A stretch of 64,000 nucleotides of DNA, taken from positions 701,501 to 765,500 of the forward strand of contig NZ_VCBX02000001.1 in assembly GCF_005938745.2 (NCBI RefSeq), in the 5' to 3' direction. Positions 9,027-17,577 of the stretch are shown here, one piece after another (position 1 is the stretch's first letter; the number at the start of each line of letters is the position of its first letter). A program made the translations under genes and the position numbers. The notes below the pieces were generated by a model, which searched no databases, was not told the origin of the DNA, and worked only from the letters and a program-made list of their open reading frames with translations. The DNA is from Rhodococcus sp. KBS0724. GTDB taxonomy: Bacteria > Actinomycetota > Actinomycetes > Mycobacteriales > Mycobacteriaceae.

Positions 9027-9293
9027 ATGACGTCGATGACTTCCACGATGATGATGACCTTGGCTGACCTGCTACCCAACTCGGAGGACACCGCAGACTG
9101 GGCCGTCGCCGCCTGCCGCGGCGATCGGTACCCGGACCGGTGGTTCCCTGACCCGAGTGAGGCGGTCGACTACGCGGCCGAGGTCTGCGCCCGGTGCCCC
9201 ATCACTGCCGCGTGTGGTGCGTATGCGGTCGATACTGCGCAGACCGGTGTGTGGGGCGGCCATGAGTATCGACGGGGCAGGATTGTCCGCTGA
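9027..9293 (+). CDS. WhiB-family iron-sulfur transcription factor
   Basis: An 88-aa WhiB-like protein. Four cysteines lie in the usual spacing (AACRGD, then VCARCPITAAC), the tryptophan turn GVWGGHEYR follows, and the tail is basic (RRGRIVR). The family holds a [4Fe-4S] cluster and acts through the principal sigma factor. GGAAGGAGG precedes the ATG. It sits between an HNH nuclease and the acyl-CoA dehydrogenase operon, which it faces convergently across a T-rich hairpin terminator. Subfamily (WhiB1-7) not assigned. Confidence 0.9.
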   Translation: MTSMTSTMMMTLADLLPNSEDTADWAVAACRGDRYPDRWFPDPSEAVDYAAEVCARCPITAACGAYAVDTAQTGVWGGHEYRRGRIVR

Positions 9294-9295
9294 GT

Positions 9296-9337
9296 GAACG
9301 TCGGACCCGCACCAGTTGTGTTGTGGGTCCGACGTTC
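9296..9337. terminator. Hairpin terminator with T-rich tail
   Basis: Perfect 13-bp stem (GAACGTCGGACCC and its complement) around a 16-nt loop, followed on the plus strand by TCGATTTTGTTATT. It ends the WhiB gene and probably also the convergent acyl-CoA dehydrogenase operon. Confidence 0.8.
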
Positions 9338-9356
9338 TCGATTTTGTTATTGCCTG

Positions 9357-10508
9357 TCAGCTCTTGGCGATGTCCCGACCGATGATCTCTTTCATGATTT
9401 CGGTGGTTCCGCCGTAGATCGTCTGAATTCGGCTGTCGACGTAGGCTCGCCCGATCGGGTATTCCATCATGTAGCCGTACCCGCCGTGCAGTTGCACACA
9501 ACGGTCCACGACACGCTTCTGCAGTTCGCTTGCCCACCATTTTGCCTGTGCCGCTTCGACGGCGGACAGCTCGCCGTCGTTGATCGCCAGGACTGCATTG
9601 TCGACGTATGCCTGTGTCACGTCGATTTCGGTGAGCATTTCGGCGAGCACAAAACGTGTGTTCTGGAAGTCGCCTATGGGCTTTCCGAATGCACTGCGCT
9701 CGAAGGCGTATGCCTTGGTCCATTCGTAGGCTGCCCGTGCGACGCAGATTGCGCTGACGGCAATCGAGAGTCGCTCGCGGGGAAGTCGTTCCATCAAGTG
9801 GATGAGGCCGCCGCCCTCGGTGCCGAGAAGGTTGCCGGCCGGAACCCGGACGTTGTCGAAGGACAACTCGGCTGTGTCCTGGGCTGCAAGACCCACTTTG
9901 TGGAGCTTGCGACCGCGGGTGAATCCTTCCATTCCGCGTTCTACGACCAGGAGACTGAAGCCGCGCGATCCGGCGCTGGGGTCTGTTCGGGCAGCGACGA
10001 TCACGATGTCGGCATGGATGCCACTGGTGATGAATGTCTTCTGGCCGTTCAAGATCCAGTCGTCTCCGTCGCGAACGGCGGTGGTCTTGATGCCCTGTAG
10101 ATCGCTACCGGTTCCCGGCTCGGTCATCGCAATGGCGCAGATGATCTCTCCGGCAGCCATTCCCGGAAGCCAGCGCTGCTTCTGCTCGTCGGTGCCGAGA
10201 TCGGCGATGTACGGGATGACGATGTCGTCATGGAGTCCGAGTCCGGCGCCGAACGACGTGGTGGCGCTGCGGGCGATTTCCTCGGCAACGATGTAGCGGT
10301 ATCGGAAGTCGAGTTCTCCTGACCCGCCGTACTGTTCGGGTACGGCGAGACCGATGATGCCCGTCTTGCCGGCGGCAAGCCAGGCCGATCGGTCTACGAG
10401 ACGATTTTCTTCCCAGTCGTCGTAGTGCGGGGTCACCTCACGGGCGATGAACTCGCGTACGGATTCTCGATAGGCTTCGTGATCTTCGGTGAAGAGCGTG
10501 CGACGCAT
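9357..10508 (-). CDS. Acyl-CoA dehydrogenase
   Basis: A 383-aa FAD acyl-CoA dehydrogenase of normal length. FAD/substrate motifs AIAMTEPGTGSDL and WILNGQKTFITSG lie in the middle domain, and QLHGGYGYMMEYPIGR is near the C-terminus. The position of the MCAD-type catalytic glutamate reads IYGGTTEI (glycine), so the base is probably the glutamate in RERLSIA, as in isovaleryl- and long-chain-type enzymes; this is inferred. Last gene of an apparent operon 12949-9357 behind island operator copy 4. It forms the alpha-beta double bond of an acyl-CoA whose identity is unknown. AGGAGAG precedes the ATG. Confidence 0.92.
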   Translation of the reverse strand: MRRTLFTEDHEAYRESVREFIAREVTPHYDDWEENRLVDRSAWLAAGKTGIIGLAVPEQYGGSGELDFRYRYIVAEEIARSATTSFGAGLGLHDDIVIPYIADLGTDEQKQRWLPGMAAGEIICAIAMTEPGTGSDLQGIKTTAVRDGDDWILNGQKTFITSGIHADIVIVAARTDPSAGSRGFSLLVVERGMEGFTRGRKLHKVGLAAQDTAELSFDNVRVPAGNLLGTEGGGLIHLMERLPRERLSIAVSAICVARAAYEWTKAYAFERSAFGKPIGDFQNTRFVLAEMLTEIDVTQAYVDNAVLAINDGELSAVEAAQAKWWASELQKRVVDRCVQLHGGYGYMMEYPIGRAYVDSRIQTIYGGTTEIMKEIIGRDIAKS

Positions 10509-10525
10509 GAATTTACTCTCCTGTC

Positions 10526-11542
<1,017 letters not shown>

Positions 11543-12949
11543 TCAGAGGTGGGAGATGCCGGCGAGGTCGCTGACGTAGTCTCGTGCCTTCGTCGGATCG
11601 AAGGAGCGTGAGATCTGAAGTTTCTCGGCTTCGAGTGAGCCTTCTGCGTGGGTTGCGAGTACAGATTGGTATCCGCCGTAGTCGCGGGCGGTGAGGTCGG
11701 CGATGAAGTTGAGCAACCTCAGGCGTTTTTCGGCAGGAACTGCTGCAGCGTAATACTTTTCGAGTACGGCACGAATGTCGGGGGTGTCCCAGTCTTCGCC
11801 GCCGGGGCCGGTGGCGAGCAGGCCGCCGGAGAGGTCGGTCAGTATCGCGACGGCGTTGTGGAATCCGTGGGCGAAGTGGTATTTCGCCATGTTGACGGCG
11901 AGCGGATCGGGTTGCTGAACACCGTGTGCACCGGGCTTGGACCGAACGGCGGCCAGTTGCGCCAGGCCCCGGACCGTTTCGCTCCAGGTGATCAGTTCGG
12001 TGATCTTGCCCTTGACGTGCCCGGCTTTGCTGATGCCGTTCGCTTCGGCGATCAGCGATGCCGCGCCGACCATGATGTCGAGCAGGGGCAGTTTGTAGTT
12101 GATGGCGGTGAAGCGGTGGTAGTCGACGAAGGCCAATGCGAGGGGGCCGGCCAGTTCGGGTTGGCGGTTGAGGAAGACCCGGTTCTTCGGTACGCGTACG
12201 TCGTTGAAGACGGTGAGCGATTCGAGGAGCTTGTGTTTCGTGGAGATCGGGAACTCGAACGAGTTGCGTTCCCCGGCTGCGTAGGGGGAGACGTAGAGCT
12301 CGAGGCCCGGTGTGTCGATGGGGATGGCGAAGGAGACGGCGTAGTCGGCGTCGTCGGGTCCCATGGCGCGGGTGGGCAGCACGATGAGCTCGTCGGCGTT
12401 CGCGGAGAACGAGGTGTGGCATTTGGCACCGCGCACGGTGATGGAGTCGGCGTCTTCGTCGACGATGTGCAGGTAGAGGTCCGGGTCGGCTTGCTGACGC
12501 GGGCTCAGGGAGCGGTCGCCTTTGACGTCGGTCTGGGCGACGGCCAAGGAAAGGTCGCCTGCGCACACTCGCTGGTAGAAGGCGCGGGCGTTGTCGAGTC
12601 CTTCGCCGGTGGTGGCGCGGAGCAGCGCGAACAATGCGTCGCTGCCGACCTCTTTGAGGACGATGGTTCCGCCGCCGCGTCGTGATACTTCTTCGATGAG
12701 TGCGCCGCGGCGCACGAGATCCTCGGCGGAGTTCGGTGCGACGTAGAACGCGCTGACCGGTTCGCCGTCGACCTCGGTGATCGCGAGGTCGGGTCGGTCG
12801 TCGGCGATGTCGTAACACAGTGCCGAGTGGTCCACTGCGAGAGTCAGTTCAGGCTCCGCGTAGACGTCGGATATTTTCTTGCCTCGGTAGAAGACCCGAC
12901 GGTCGTCGTTGAGGCCCTTTCGGTACTGGTCACTGGTTCGTATGCCCAC
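11543..12949 (-). CDS. HpaB/4-hydroxybutyryl-CoA dehydratase-like flavoprotein without Fe-S ligands
   Basis: A 468-aa protein of the 4-hydroxyphenylacetate 3-hydroxylase/4-hydroxybutyryl-CoA dehydratase family. It shares many stretches with the clostridial dehydratase AbfD (TDVKGDRSLSPRQQADPDLY, VRGAKCHTS, DYAVSFAIPIDTPGL, YHRFTA, GHVKGKI). The cysteines that hold the AbfD [4Fe-4S] cluster are missing: the region of the first two reads LKEVGSDALFAL, and that of the third reads YHRFTAINYKL, where only the histidine remains. It is therefore more likely a reduced-flavin monooxygenase or a different CoA-thioester enzyme. GTG start with GGAAG upstream. First gene of its operon, 47 bp from island operator copy 4. 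No flavin reductase gene lies nearby. Confidence 0.8.
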   Translation of the reverse strand: MGIRTSDQYRKGLNDDRRVFYRGKKISDVYAEPELTLAVDHSALCYDIADDRPDLAITEVDGEPVSAFYVAPNSAEDLVRRGALIEEVSRRGGGTIVLKEVGSDALFALLRATTGEGLDNARAFYQRVCAGDLSLAVAQTDVKGDRSLSPRQQADPDLYLHIVDEDADSITVRGAKCHTSFSANADELIVLPTRAMGPDDADYAVSFAIPIDTPGLELYVSPYAAGERNSFEFPISTKHKLLESLTVFNDVRVPKNRVFLNRQPELAGPLALAFVDYHRFTAINYKLPLLDIMVGAASLIAEANGISKAGHVKGKITELITWSETVRGLAQLAAVRSKPGAHGVQQPDPLAVNMAKYHFAHGFHNAVAILTDLSGGLLATGPGGEDWDTPDIRAVLEKYYAAAVPAEKRLRLLNFIADLTARDYGGYQSVLATHAEGSLEAEKLQISRSFDPTKARDYVSDLAGISHL

Positions 12950-12990
12950 GAGATACTTCCTTGCTCTTCGGTCGCGGTTGTTGCACTGAA

Positions 12991-13020
12991 CATAGCTTAG
13001 CGATCGCTATATAAGCTATG
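12991..13020. promoter_or_regulatory. Nested palindromes with island operator copy 4
   Basis: Island operator TTAGCGATCGCTAT at 12997-13010, whose core TAGCGATCGCTA is a perfect 12-bp palindrome. It lies inside a second dyad with perfect 9-bp arms CATAGCTTA (12991) and TAAGCTATG (13012). The block overlaps the stop codon of the IclR gene and lies 47 bp before the flavoprotein start at 12949. Two regulators may compete here. Confidence 0.7.
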
Positions 13021-13951
13021 TTGAGCGGTCTTCGGATGTCAATGGGCAGGGCGAACGGCCATGCATCAGTGTCGTGACCTGTTGTGCGGCTGTACGCACG
13101 AGTGTGCCGAGTTCGGCAATGCGTTCTCCGGTCAACGGCGACGGTGGATCCACCAGGCAGAGAATGAGTGCGGGTGACGTGTCTTGATCGAACGCGGTCG
13201 CGTTCACCGACAGCAGTTGGTAGTGAGCGTTCGGGTCGATTGTTCCTACGGCAACGTCCGCGGACAGTAGTCGCCGTGCTTCTCGCAGTGCGATTGCGGC
13301 CTTCTGTCCACCGACCCCAGGTCCACGTAGCTCTGCGACCGCATCGGAGATCGAGCGGTCTTGTTGCCAAAGGCATTCCACGGCGAATCCGCGCTCCCGG
13401 ATGGTGTCGAGGATCGGTTCGTACTCCGTCTTCAGCAGTTCGGTCTCCGCGCTCAGGACTTCTGTGCCAAGTATGAACCACTCGTCGAGTTGATCCTGCC
13501 CGTACCAAGCTGCCAGTCCGGCGCCCAGTGGTGGTGCCATCAATACCTTGTCGCCGATGCGTAGTCCGAGTGTTCCGCTGCGTTTGGAGATCGGTTGAAC
13601 AACTTCTGCGACAACCAGATCGGCACCTGACCGGATGAATCCCAGGCATGCCAGTTGTGACGTGTCGGCCAGTTCGTGCATGACAGTTCGGGCGAGGTCG
13701 ACGACATCGGTTGCGCGAGAGGCGGCCTGGCCGATGGGGACGAGAGCCGGCCCGAGTTGGTATGTCTTCCGAACGGGATGACGTACGAGCCAACCGGACT
13801 CCGTCAATGCGACGACCATGGGGTAGCAGGTTGCTTTCGCGACTCCCAGGTGCCGTGCAATGTCGGCAAGGCTGCGCCCCGTTTCAGGATCGGATGCCAA
13901 CAGTTCGGCGAGCATGACAATGCGATCGGTCTGTGGTGAGTTTCGTGCCAT
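13016..13951 (-). CDS. IclR-family transcriptional regulator
   Basis: About 311 aa. N-terminal winged helix-turn-helix (SLADIARHLGVAKATCYPMV), followed by the IclR effector domain (about residues 80-250; LGLRIGDKVLMAPPLGAGLA). IclR proteins usually bind small organic acids or aromatic intermediates and control adjacent catabolic genes. ATG 13951 is used; a GTG 18 bp upstream is possible, and neither has a good ribosome site. It lies between the flavoprotein operon downstream on the same strand and the divergent ThDP enzyme gene, with island operator copy 5 in the divergent gap. Confidence 0.85.
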   Translation of the reverse strand: MARNSPQTDRIVMLAELLASDPETGRSLADIARHLGVAKATCYPMVVALTESGWLVRHPVRKTYQLGPALVPIGQAASRATDVVDLARTVMHELADTSQLACLGFIRSGADLVVAEVVQPISKRSGTLGLRIGDKVLMAPPLGAGLAAWYGQDQLDEWFILGTEVLSAETELLKTEYEPILDTIRERGFAVECLWQQDRSISDAVAELRGPGVGGQKAAIALREARRLLSADVAVGTIDPNAHYQLLSVNATAFDQDTSPALILCLVDPPSPLTGERIAELGTLVRTAAQQVTTLMHGRSPCPLTSEDRST

Positions 13952-14008
13952 GTGTTTGCATAATGCCACTCTGGCGTCGCACTGTGACCCACGCTACTCT
14001 GAAATCAC

Positions 14009-14022
14009 TTAGCGATCGTTAA
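14009..14022. promoter_or_regulatory. Island operator copy 5 (TTAGCGATCGTTAA)
   Basis: Full match to the ten fixed positions. Lies 31 bp before the ThDP enzyme start at 14054 and in the gap shared with the divergent IclR gene. Confidence 0.8.
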
Positions 14023-14053
14023 TCAAGCATCGTGAGTTCTGGAAGGACAACAC

Positions 14054-15766
14054 ATGACTGTCAATGGTGGCGAACTGCTGGCAAGAGCCCTCGCCGAAGC
14101 CGGTACTACCGAGGTATTCACCCTGCATGGAGGGCATCTGGATGCATTCCTCGTTGCCTGTCGCCGAAACGGAATTCGGCTTACCGACACCCGTCACGAA
14201 GCCACTGCCGGCCATGCCGCCGACGCCTATGCGCGGGTGACCGGGACGTACGGCGTTTGCGTCGTCACGTCCGGCCCGGGTTTCACCAATGTCTACACCG
14301 CGCTGACCAATGCGCTCCTCGATCGCACCCCGACCATCTTTGTCGTCGGGGCTCCGCCGATGCGCGAGACCGAGACGAATCCACTACAGGGCGGGTTCGA
14401 TCAGATAGCCGCGGCCACACCGGTGACCAAGTGGGCCTACCGCATAACCGACCCGGCCCGCGTACCCGAAATCGTTGCTCTGGCTATTCGTAAGGCTACG
14501 ACGGGAATCCCGGGTCCGGTACTGCTCGAAGTACCGATCGACGTGATGTTCGGAGAAGCGGACGAGAACGCCGTGAGATTTCCGGTGAACTACACCGTGG
14601 ACGCGCGGCCAGGTCCTACTGCCTCGGCCGTGGAAGCCGCGCTCGATCTGCTCGGCGCCGCGAACAGTCCTGCGATTGTGATCGGCGGTGGTGTCACATT
14701 CTCTCGCGCGAGTGAAGCCTTGGTGGCGTTCGCGGAGACAGTGGATGTGCCTGTGTTCTACCCGGGGAAGTCCGATGGAGCGATGCCGGCAAGTCATCGT
14801 CTCGCCGGCGGTGGATTGTTGGCGATCGGGTCATTGCCCGCGATCGGACAACCGACTCCCGACGTGGTGCTCGTAGTCGGGGCCCGCGCCGGAATGTTCA
14901 CCGGCGGGCGCACCAGCCTGTACCCCGGTGCGCGGTTGATACAGATCGACATCGACGCGTCCGAAATCGGACGTATGCAGGACGTGGACGTTCCGATACT
15001 CGCCGACTGTCGAGAAGCGCTCATTGCCTTGAAAAATGCTGCTGATCAACGTCAATGGCCCGACTGGAGTTCCTGGGTCGAGGCAGCGACAAGCGCCAAG
15101 CACGCGCACCGTCATGGATTTACGGACGAGGAGACGCGGACCGGAAAGGCGCATCCGTACTTCGCGGCGCGTGCGATCGTCGAAGCGTGCCCTCCTGACA
15201 CGACGTTTGTCATGGACGGTGCCGAGGCGCCGTCATGGGGTGAATTCTTCACGACAACGGAACAGATTGGTGGTGTCTTGCGGCTCGGTTACCTCGGATG
15301 CCTGGGTGTCGGGCCGGGTTTCGCGATCGGTGCACATCGTGCACGGCCGCAATCACCGGTCGTGCTCATCACCGGTGACGGTGCCGCTGGATTCCACATC
15401 CAGGAATTCGACACGATGGCCCGTCACGGAATACCGGTTGTGACAGTGGTATTCAACAATGCGGTGTGGGGGATGTCGATCCACGGCCAGGAAGCGGTGT
15501 ACGGGGACGAAGGAATTGTCGTCTCGGAGCTCGCGGACAGCGCATACGAGAAGGTTGCCGAGGCCTTCGGTGGATACGGCGAGCGAGTGAAGGACGTTGC
15601 ATCCATCGCCGATGCGATGAAGCGTGCATTCGCTGCCGGGGTTCCCGCATGTATCAACGTCGAGGTAGACCCACACGTCGTTCACCCCATTACGACGATG
15701 ATGCTCGGCGACGTCACGAGCACGGACGAAATCGTGGTCCCCTACTACGAGAACATTCCTCGCTGA
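14054..15766 (+). CDS. Thiamine-diphosphate-dependent enzyme (acetolactate synthase/2-hydroxyacyl-CoA lyase-like)
   Basis: A 570-aa three-domain ThDP enzyme. The catalytic glutamate lies in DTRHEATAGHAADAYARVTG (about residue 51). The central domain carries NSPAIVIGGGVTFSRASEAL, and the C-terminal cofactor motif starts ITGDGAAGFHIQEFD and reaches VVFNNAVWGMS. No separate regulatory subunit lies nearby, so this is not the biosynthetic acetolactate synthase. Catabolic relatives cleave or form C-C bonds next to a carbonyl, including 2-hydroxyacyl-CoA lyases of alpha-oxidation. Its stop codon overlaps the SDR start (TGATG). GGAAGGAC precedes the ATG. The reaction is unassigned. Confidence 0.85.
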   Translation: MTVNGGELLARALAEAGTTEVFTLHGGHLDAFLVACRRNGIRLTDTRHEATAGHAADAYARVTGTYGVCVVTSGPGFTNVYTALTNALLDRTPTIFVVGAPPMRETETNPLQGGFDQIAAATPVTKWAYRITDPARVPEIVALAIRKATTGIPGPVLLEVPIDVMFGEADENAVRFPVNYTVDARPGPTASAVEAALDLLGAANSPAIVIGGGVTFSRASEALVAFAETVDVPVFYPGKSDGAMPASHRLAGGGLLAIGSLPAIGQPTPDVVLVVGARAGMFTGGRTSLYPGARLIQIDIDASEIGRMQDVDVPILADCREALIALKNAADQRQWPDWSSWVEAATSAKHAHRHGFTDEETRTGKAHPYFAARAIVEACPPDTTFVMDGAEAPSWGEFFTTTEQIGGVLRLGYLGCLGVGPGFAIGAHRARPQSPVVLITGDGAAGFHIQEFDTMARHGIPVVTVVFNNAVWGMSIHGQEAVYGDEGIVVSELADSAYEKVAEAFGGYGERVKDVASIADAMKRAFAAGVPACINVEVDPHVVHPITTMMLGDVTSTDEIVVPYYENIPR

Positions 15767-16545
15767 TGTCGACACGTGTTGCGGGAAAAGTGGCTGTCGT
15801 TGTCGGCGGAGCATCCGGTATCGGTTGGGCAACAGCACAATTACTGACAGCTGAAGGTGCAACCGTCGTGATCGGTGACATCGACGTCGACAGCGGACGG
15901 TCTCGGGCTGCGGACCTCGGCAGGGGAGCCGAAGCGGTCCGGGTCGACGTCGTCGACGAGGAATCGGTTCGGGCGATGTTCGAGGAAACTCGGGCGCGAT
16001 GGGGTCGGGTAGATATCGCAGTGAACTGTGCCGGTGTCAATCTTCCTGGATTCATTACCGAATTGGACGCCGAGACGTGGAGGCGCACAGTGGATATCTG
16101 CCTGACCGGAGGGTTCTTCGTGATCAAGCACGCCGCCCGTGTCATGGAAGCCGGCGCCGCGATCGTCTCGATCACGTCGCTGAACGCCCGCCAGGCCGCT
16201 GCGGGATTTGCGGGATACTGCTCCGCGAAGGCGGGTCTTGCCATGCTCACCGAAGTCGCTGCGCTCGAACTCGGTGAGCGCGGGATCAGGGTGAATGCGG
16301 TCTCTCCCGGGCTCGTGGAGACTCCGCTGGTGGAAGGTCTAACCAGTGTTCCGGCCATCCAGGCGGACTTCACGGAAAACACCCCGCTGCGGCGTAACGG
16401 ATTGCCGCGCGATGTTGCAGAAGCTGTGCTCTACCTTGGCTCGGATGCGTCGTCGTGGACCACGGGGGAGGTTCTCGACGTCAATGGAGGCGCGCACCTG
16501 CGCCGGTATCCCGATGTCATGAAACATATCGGGGCCTTGTCGTAG
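15766..16545 (+). CDS. Short-chain dehydrogenase/reductase
   Basis: A 259-aa classical SDR. Nucleotide-binding motif VVVGGASGIGWATAQLL, structural NCAGVN, and catalytic Ser (SITSLNARQAA) followed by YCSAKAG with the Tyr and Lys. The C-terminal VNAVSPGLVETP is typical. Acidic residues after the second strand (VIGDIDVDS) suggest NAD rather than NADP. The ATG overlaps the ThDP gene stop, so the two proteins are co-translated and probably act in sequence on a hydroxy/oxo acyl intermediate. Substrate unknown. Confidence 0.9.
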   Translation: MSTRVAGKVAVVVGGASGIGWATAQLLTAEGATVVIGDIDVDSGRSRAADLGRGAEAVRVDVVDEESVRAMFEETRARWGRVDIAVNCAGVNLPGFITELDAETWRRTVDICLTGGFFVIKHAARVMEAGAAIVSITSLNARQAAAGFAGYCSAKAGLAMLTEVAALELGERGIRVNAVSPGLVETPLVEGLTSVPAIQADFTENTPLRRNGLPRDVAEAVLYLGSDASSWTTGEVLDVNGGAHLRRYPDVMKHIGALS

Positions 16546-16589
16546 CGGGCGTCTGGAGGCGCTCGTTCGGCATGCCCTGGACAAGGTAG

Positions 16590-16603
16590 TTATCGTTCGT
16601 TAA
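16590..16603. promoter_or_regulatory. Island operator copy 6 (TTATCGTTCGTTAA)
   Basis: Identical to copy 1. Lies 52 bp before the MpaB-family oxygenase start at 16656, in the gap after the SDR gene. Confidence 0.8.
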
Positions 16604-16655
16604 GTTGGTGGCGTCAGTCACAGTGGATTGCCGAGCGTGGAACACGGAGAAGTCA

Positions 16656-17558
16656 ATGAAGCGGTTCGATCTGAGAGATCGCACGGACGGTCTGGATCCC
16701 GAAACTCAGTACGAGGAAATCTATCGGGTGCTCGCGACCCAGGAGTTTCCGTGGGACATCAATCAGGCGTTGAGCTTTGCGTTGTTTCGCACCTATGCGG
16801 TGCCCACAATCGGTCGATTGCTCTACGACACCGGTGAATTCACTGAACGGGTACAGAAGCGCTACGACGACACCGGGCTCATTCTGGATGCGGTACTGGA
16901 GCATGGAATGTCCAGTCAGGCAGGCCGTGACGGCATCCGCCGTATGAATCAGATGCACGGCTCGTACACAATCTCCAACGCGGACATGCTGTACGTGCTT
17001 GCGACGTTTGTCGTTACTCCGATTCGATGGATCGACAGTTACGGCTGGCGGAAGCTCACGCGCAACGAAATATCGGGCGCCACCAACTATTACCGACATA
17101 TGGGAAAGCTCATGGGGATCAAGGGTATCCCCGAGACGTACGAGAGATTTGCCGAGTTGATGGACGACTACGAACGTGAGCAGTTCGCGTTCGACGACGG
17201 TGGACGGGCAGTTGCGGACTCCACCCTGGATCTACTGTGCACGTTTCCGCCGAACAACCTTGCCCCTGCTGTGGTTATTCGGCGTTTCTCCTGGGGGTTG
17301 ATGGATGCCCCGCTGCTCGAGGCATTCGGCTACCCGCAGCCGTCCCGGATCGAGCGCATGCTGTCGCAGACTGCACTTATGTTGCGGGGCAGGTTCATTC
17401 GCATACTACCCCCTCGCGCGGTGCCGAAATTTGCGCGTGATCTGCCCAATATTCGCAGTTACCCCAACGGGTATCAGGTTGATGCTCTGGGAACTTTTCC
17501 CAGAGGTTGCCCGGTTGCGCATCAGCCTGCCGCACCCGACGTTGCTCCCTCGAATTGA
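16656..17558 (+). CDS. MpaB/rubber-oxygenase-family protein (DUF2236)
   Basis: A 300-aa protein whose central part (RRMNQMHGSYTISNADMLYV, TPIRWIDSYGWR) matches the catalytic domain shared by fungal MpaB and bacterial latex-clearing proteins. Characterised members use heme and O2 to cleave isoprenoid C=C bonds. The histidine in QMHGSY is a candidate heme-related residue. No signal peptide is visible, so unlike secreted rubber oxygenases it is probably intracellular. ATG 16656 was chosen because ACGGAGAAG precedes it; an upstream start at 16605 would leave no ribosome site, as it abuts the operator. Followed after 19 bp by an acyl-CoA synthetase gene. Substrate unknown. Confidence 0.75.
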   Translation: MKRFDLRDRTDGLDPETQYEEIYRVLATQEFPWDINQALSFALFRTYAVPTIGRLLYDTGEFTERVQKRYDDTGLILDAVLEHGMSSQAGRDGIRRMNQMHGSYTISNADMLYVLATFVVTPIRWIDSYGWRKLTRNEISGATNYYRHMGKLMGIKGIPETYERFAELMDDYEREQFAFDDGGRAVADSTLDLLCTFPPNNLAPAVVIRRFSWGLMDAPLLEAFGYPQPSRIERMLSQTALMLRGRFIRILPPRAVPKFARDLPNIRSYPNGYQVDALGTFPRGCPVAHQPAAPDVAPSN

Positions 17559-17577
17559 GAAAGAACATCACGACAAG

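Noticed and set aside
16605..16655. Upstream start for the MpaB-family gene
   Set aside because: It would begin 2 bp after the operator with no ribosome site; ATG 16656 has a good one.
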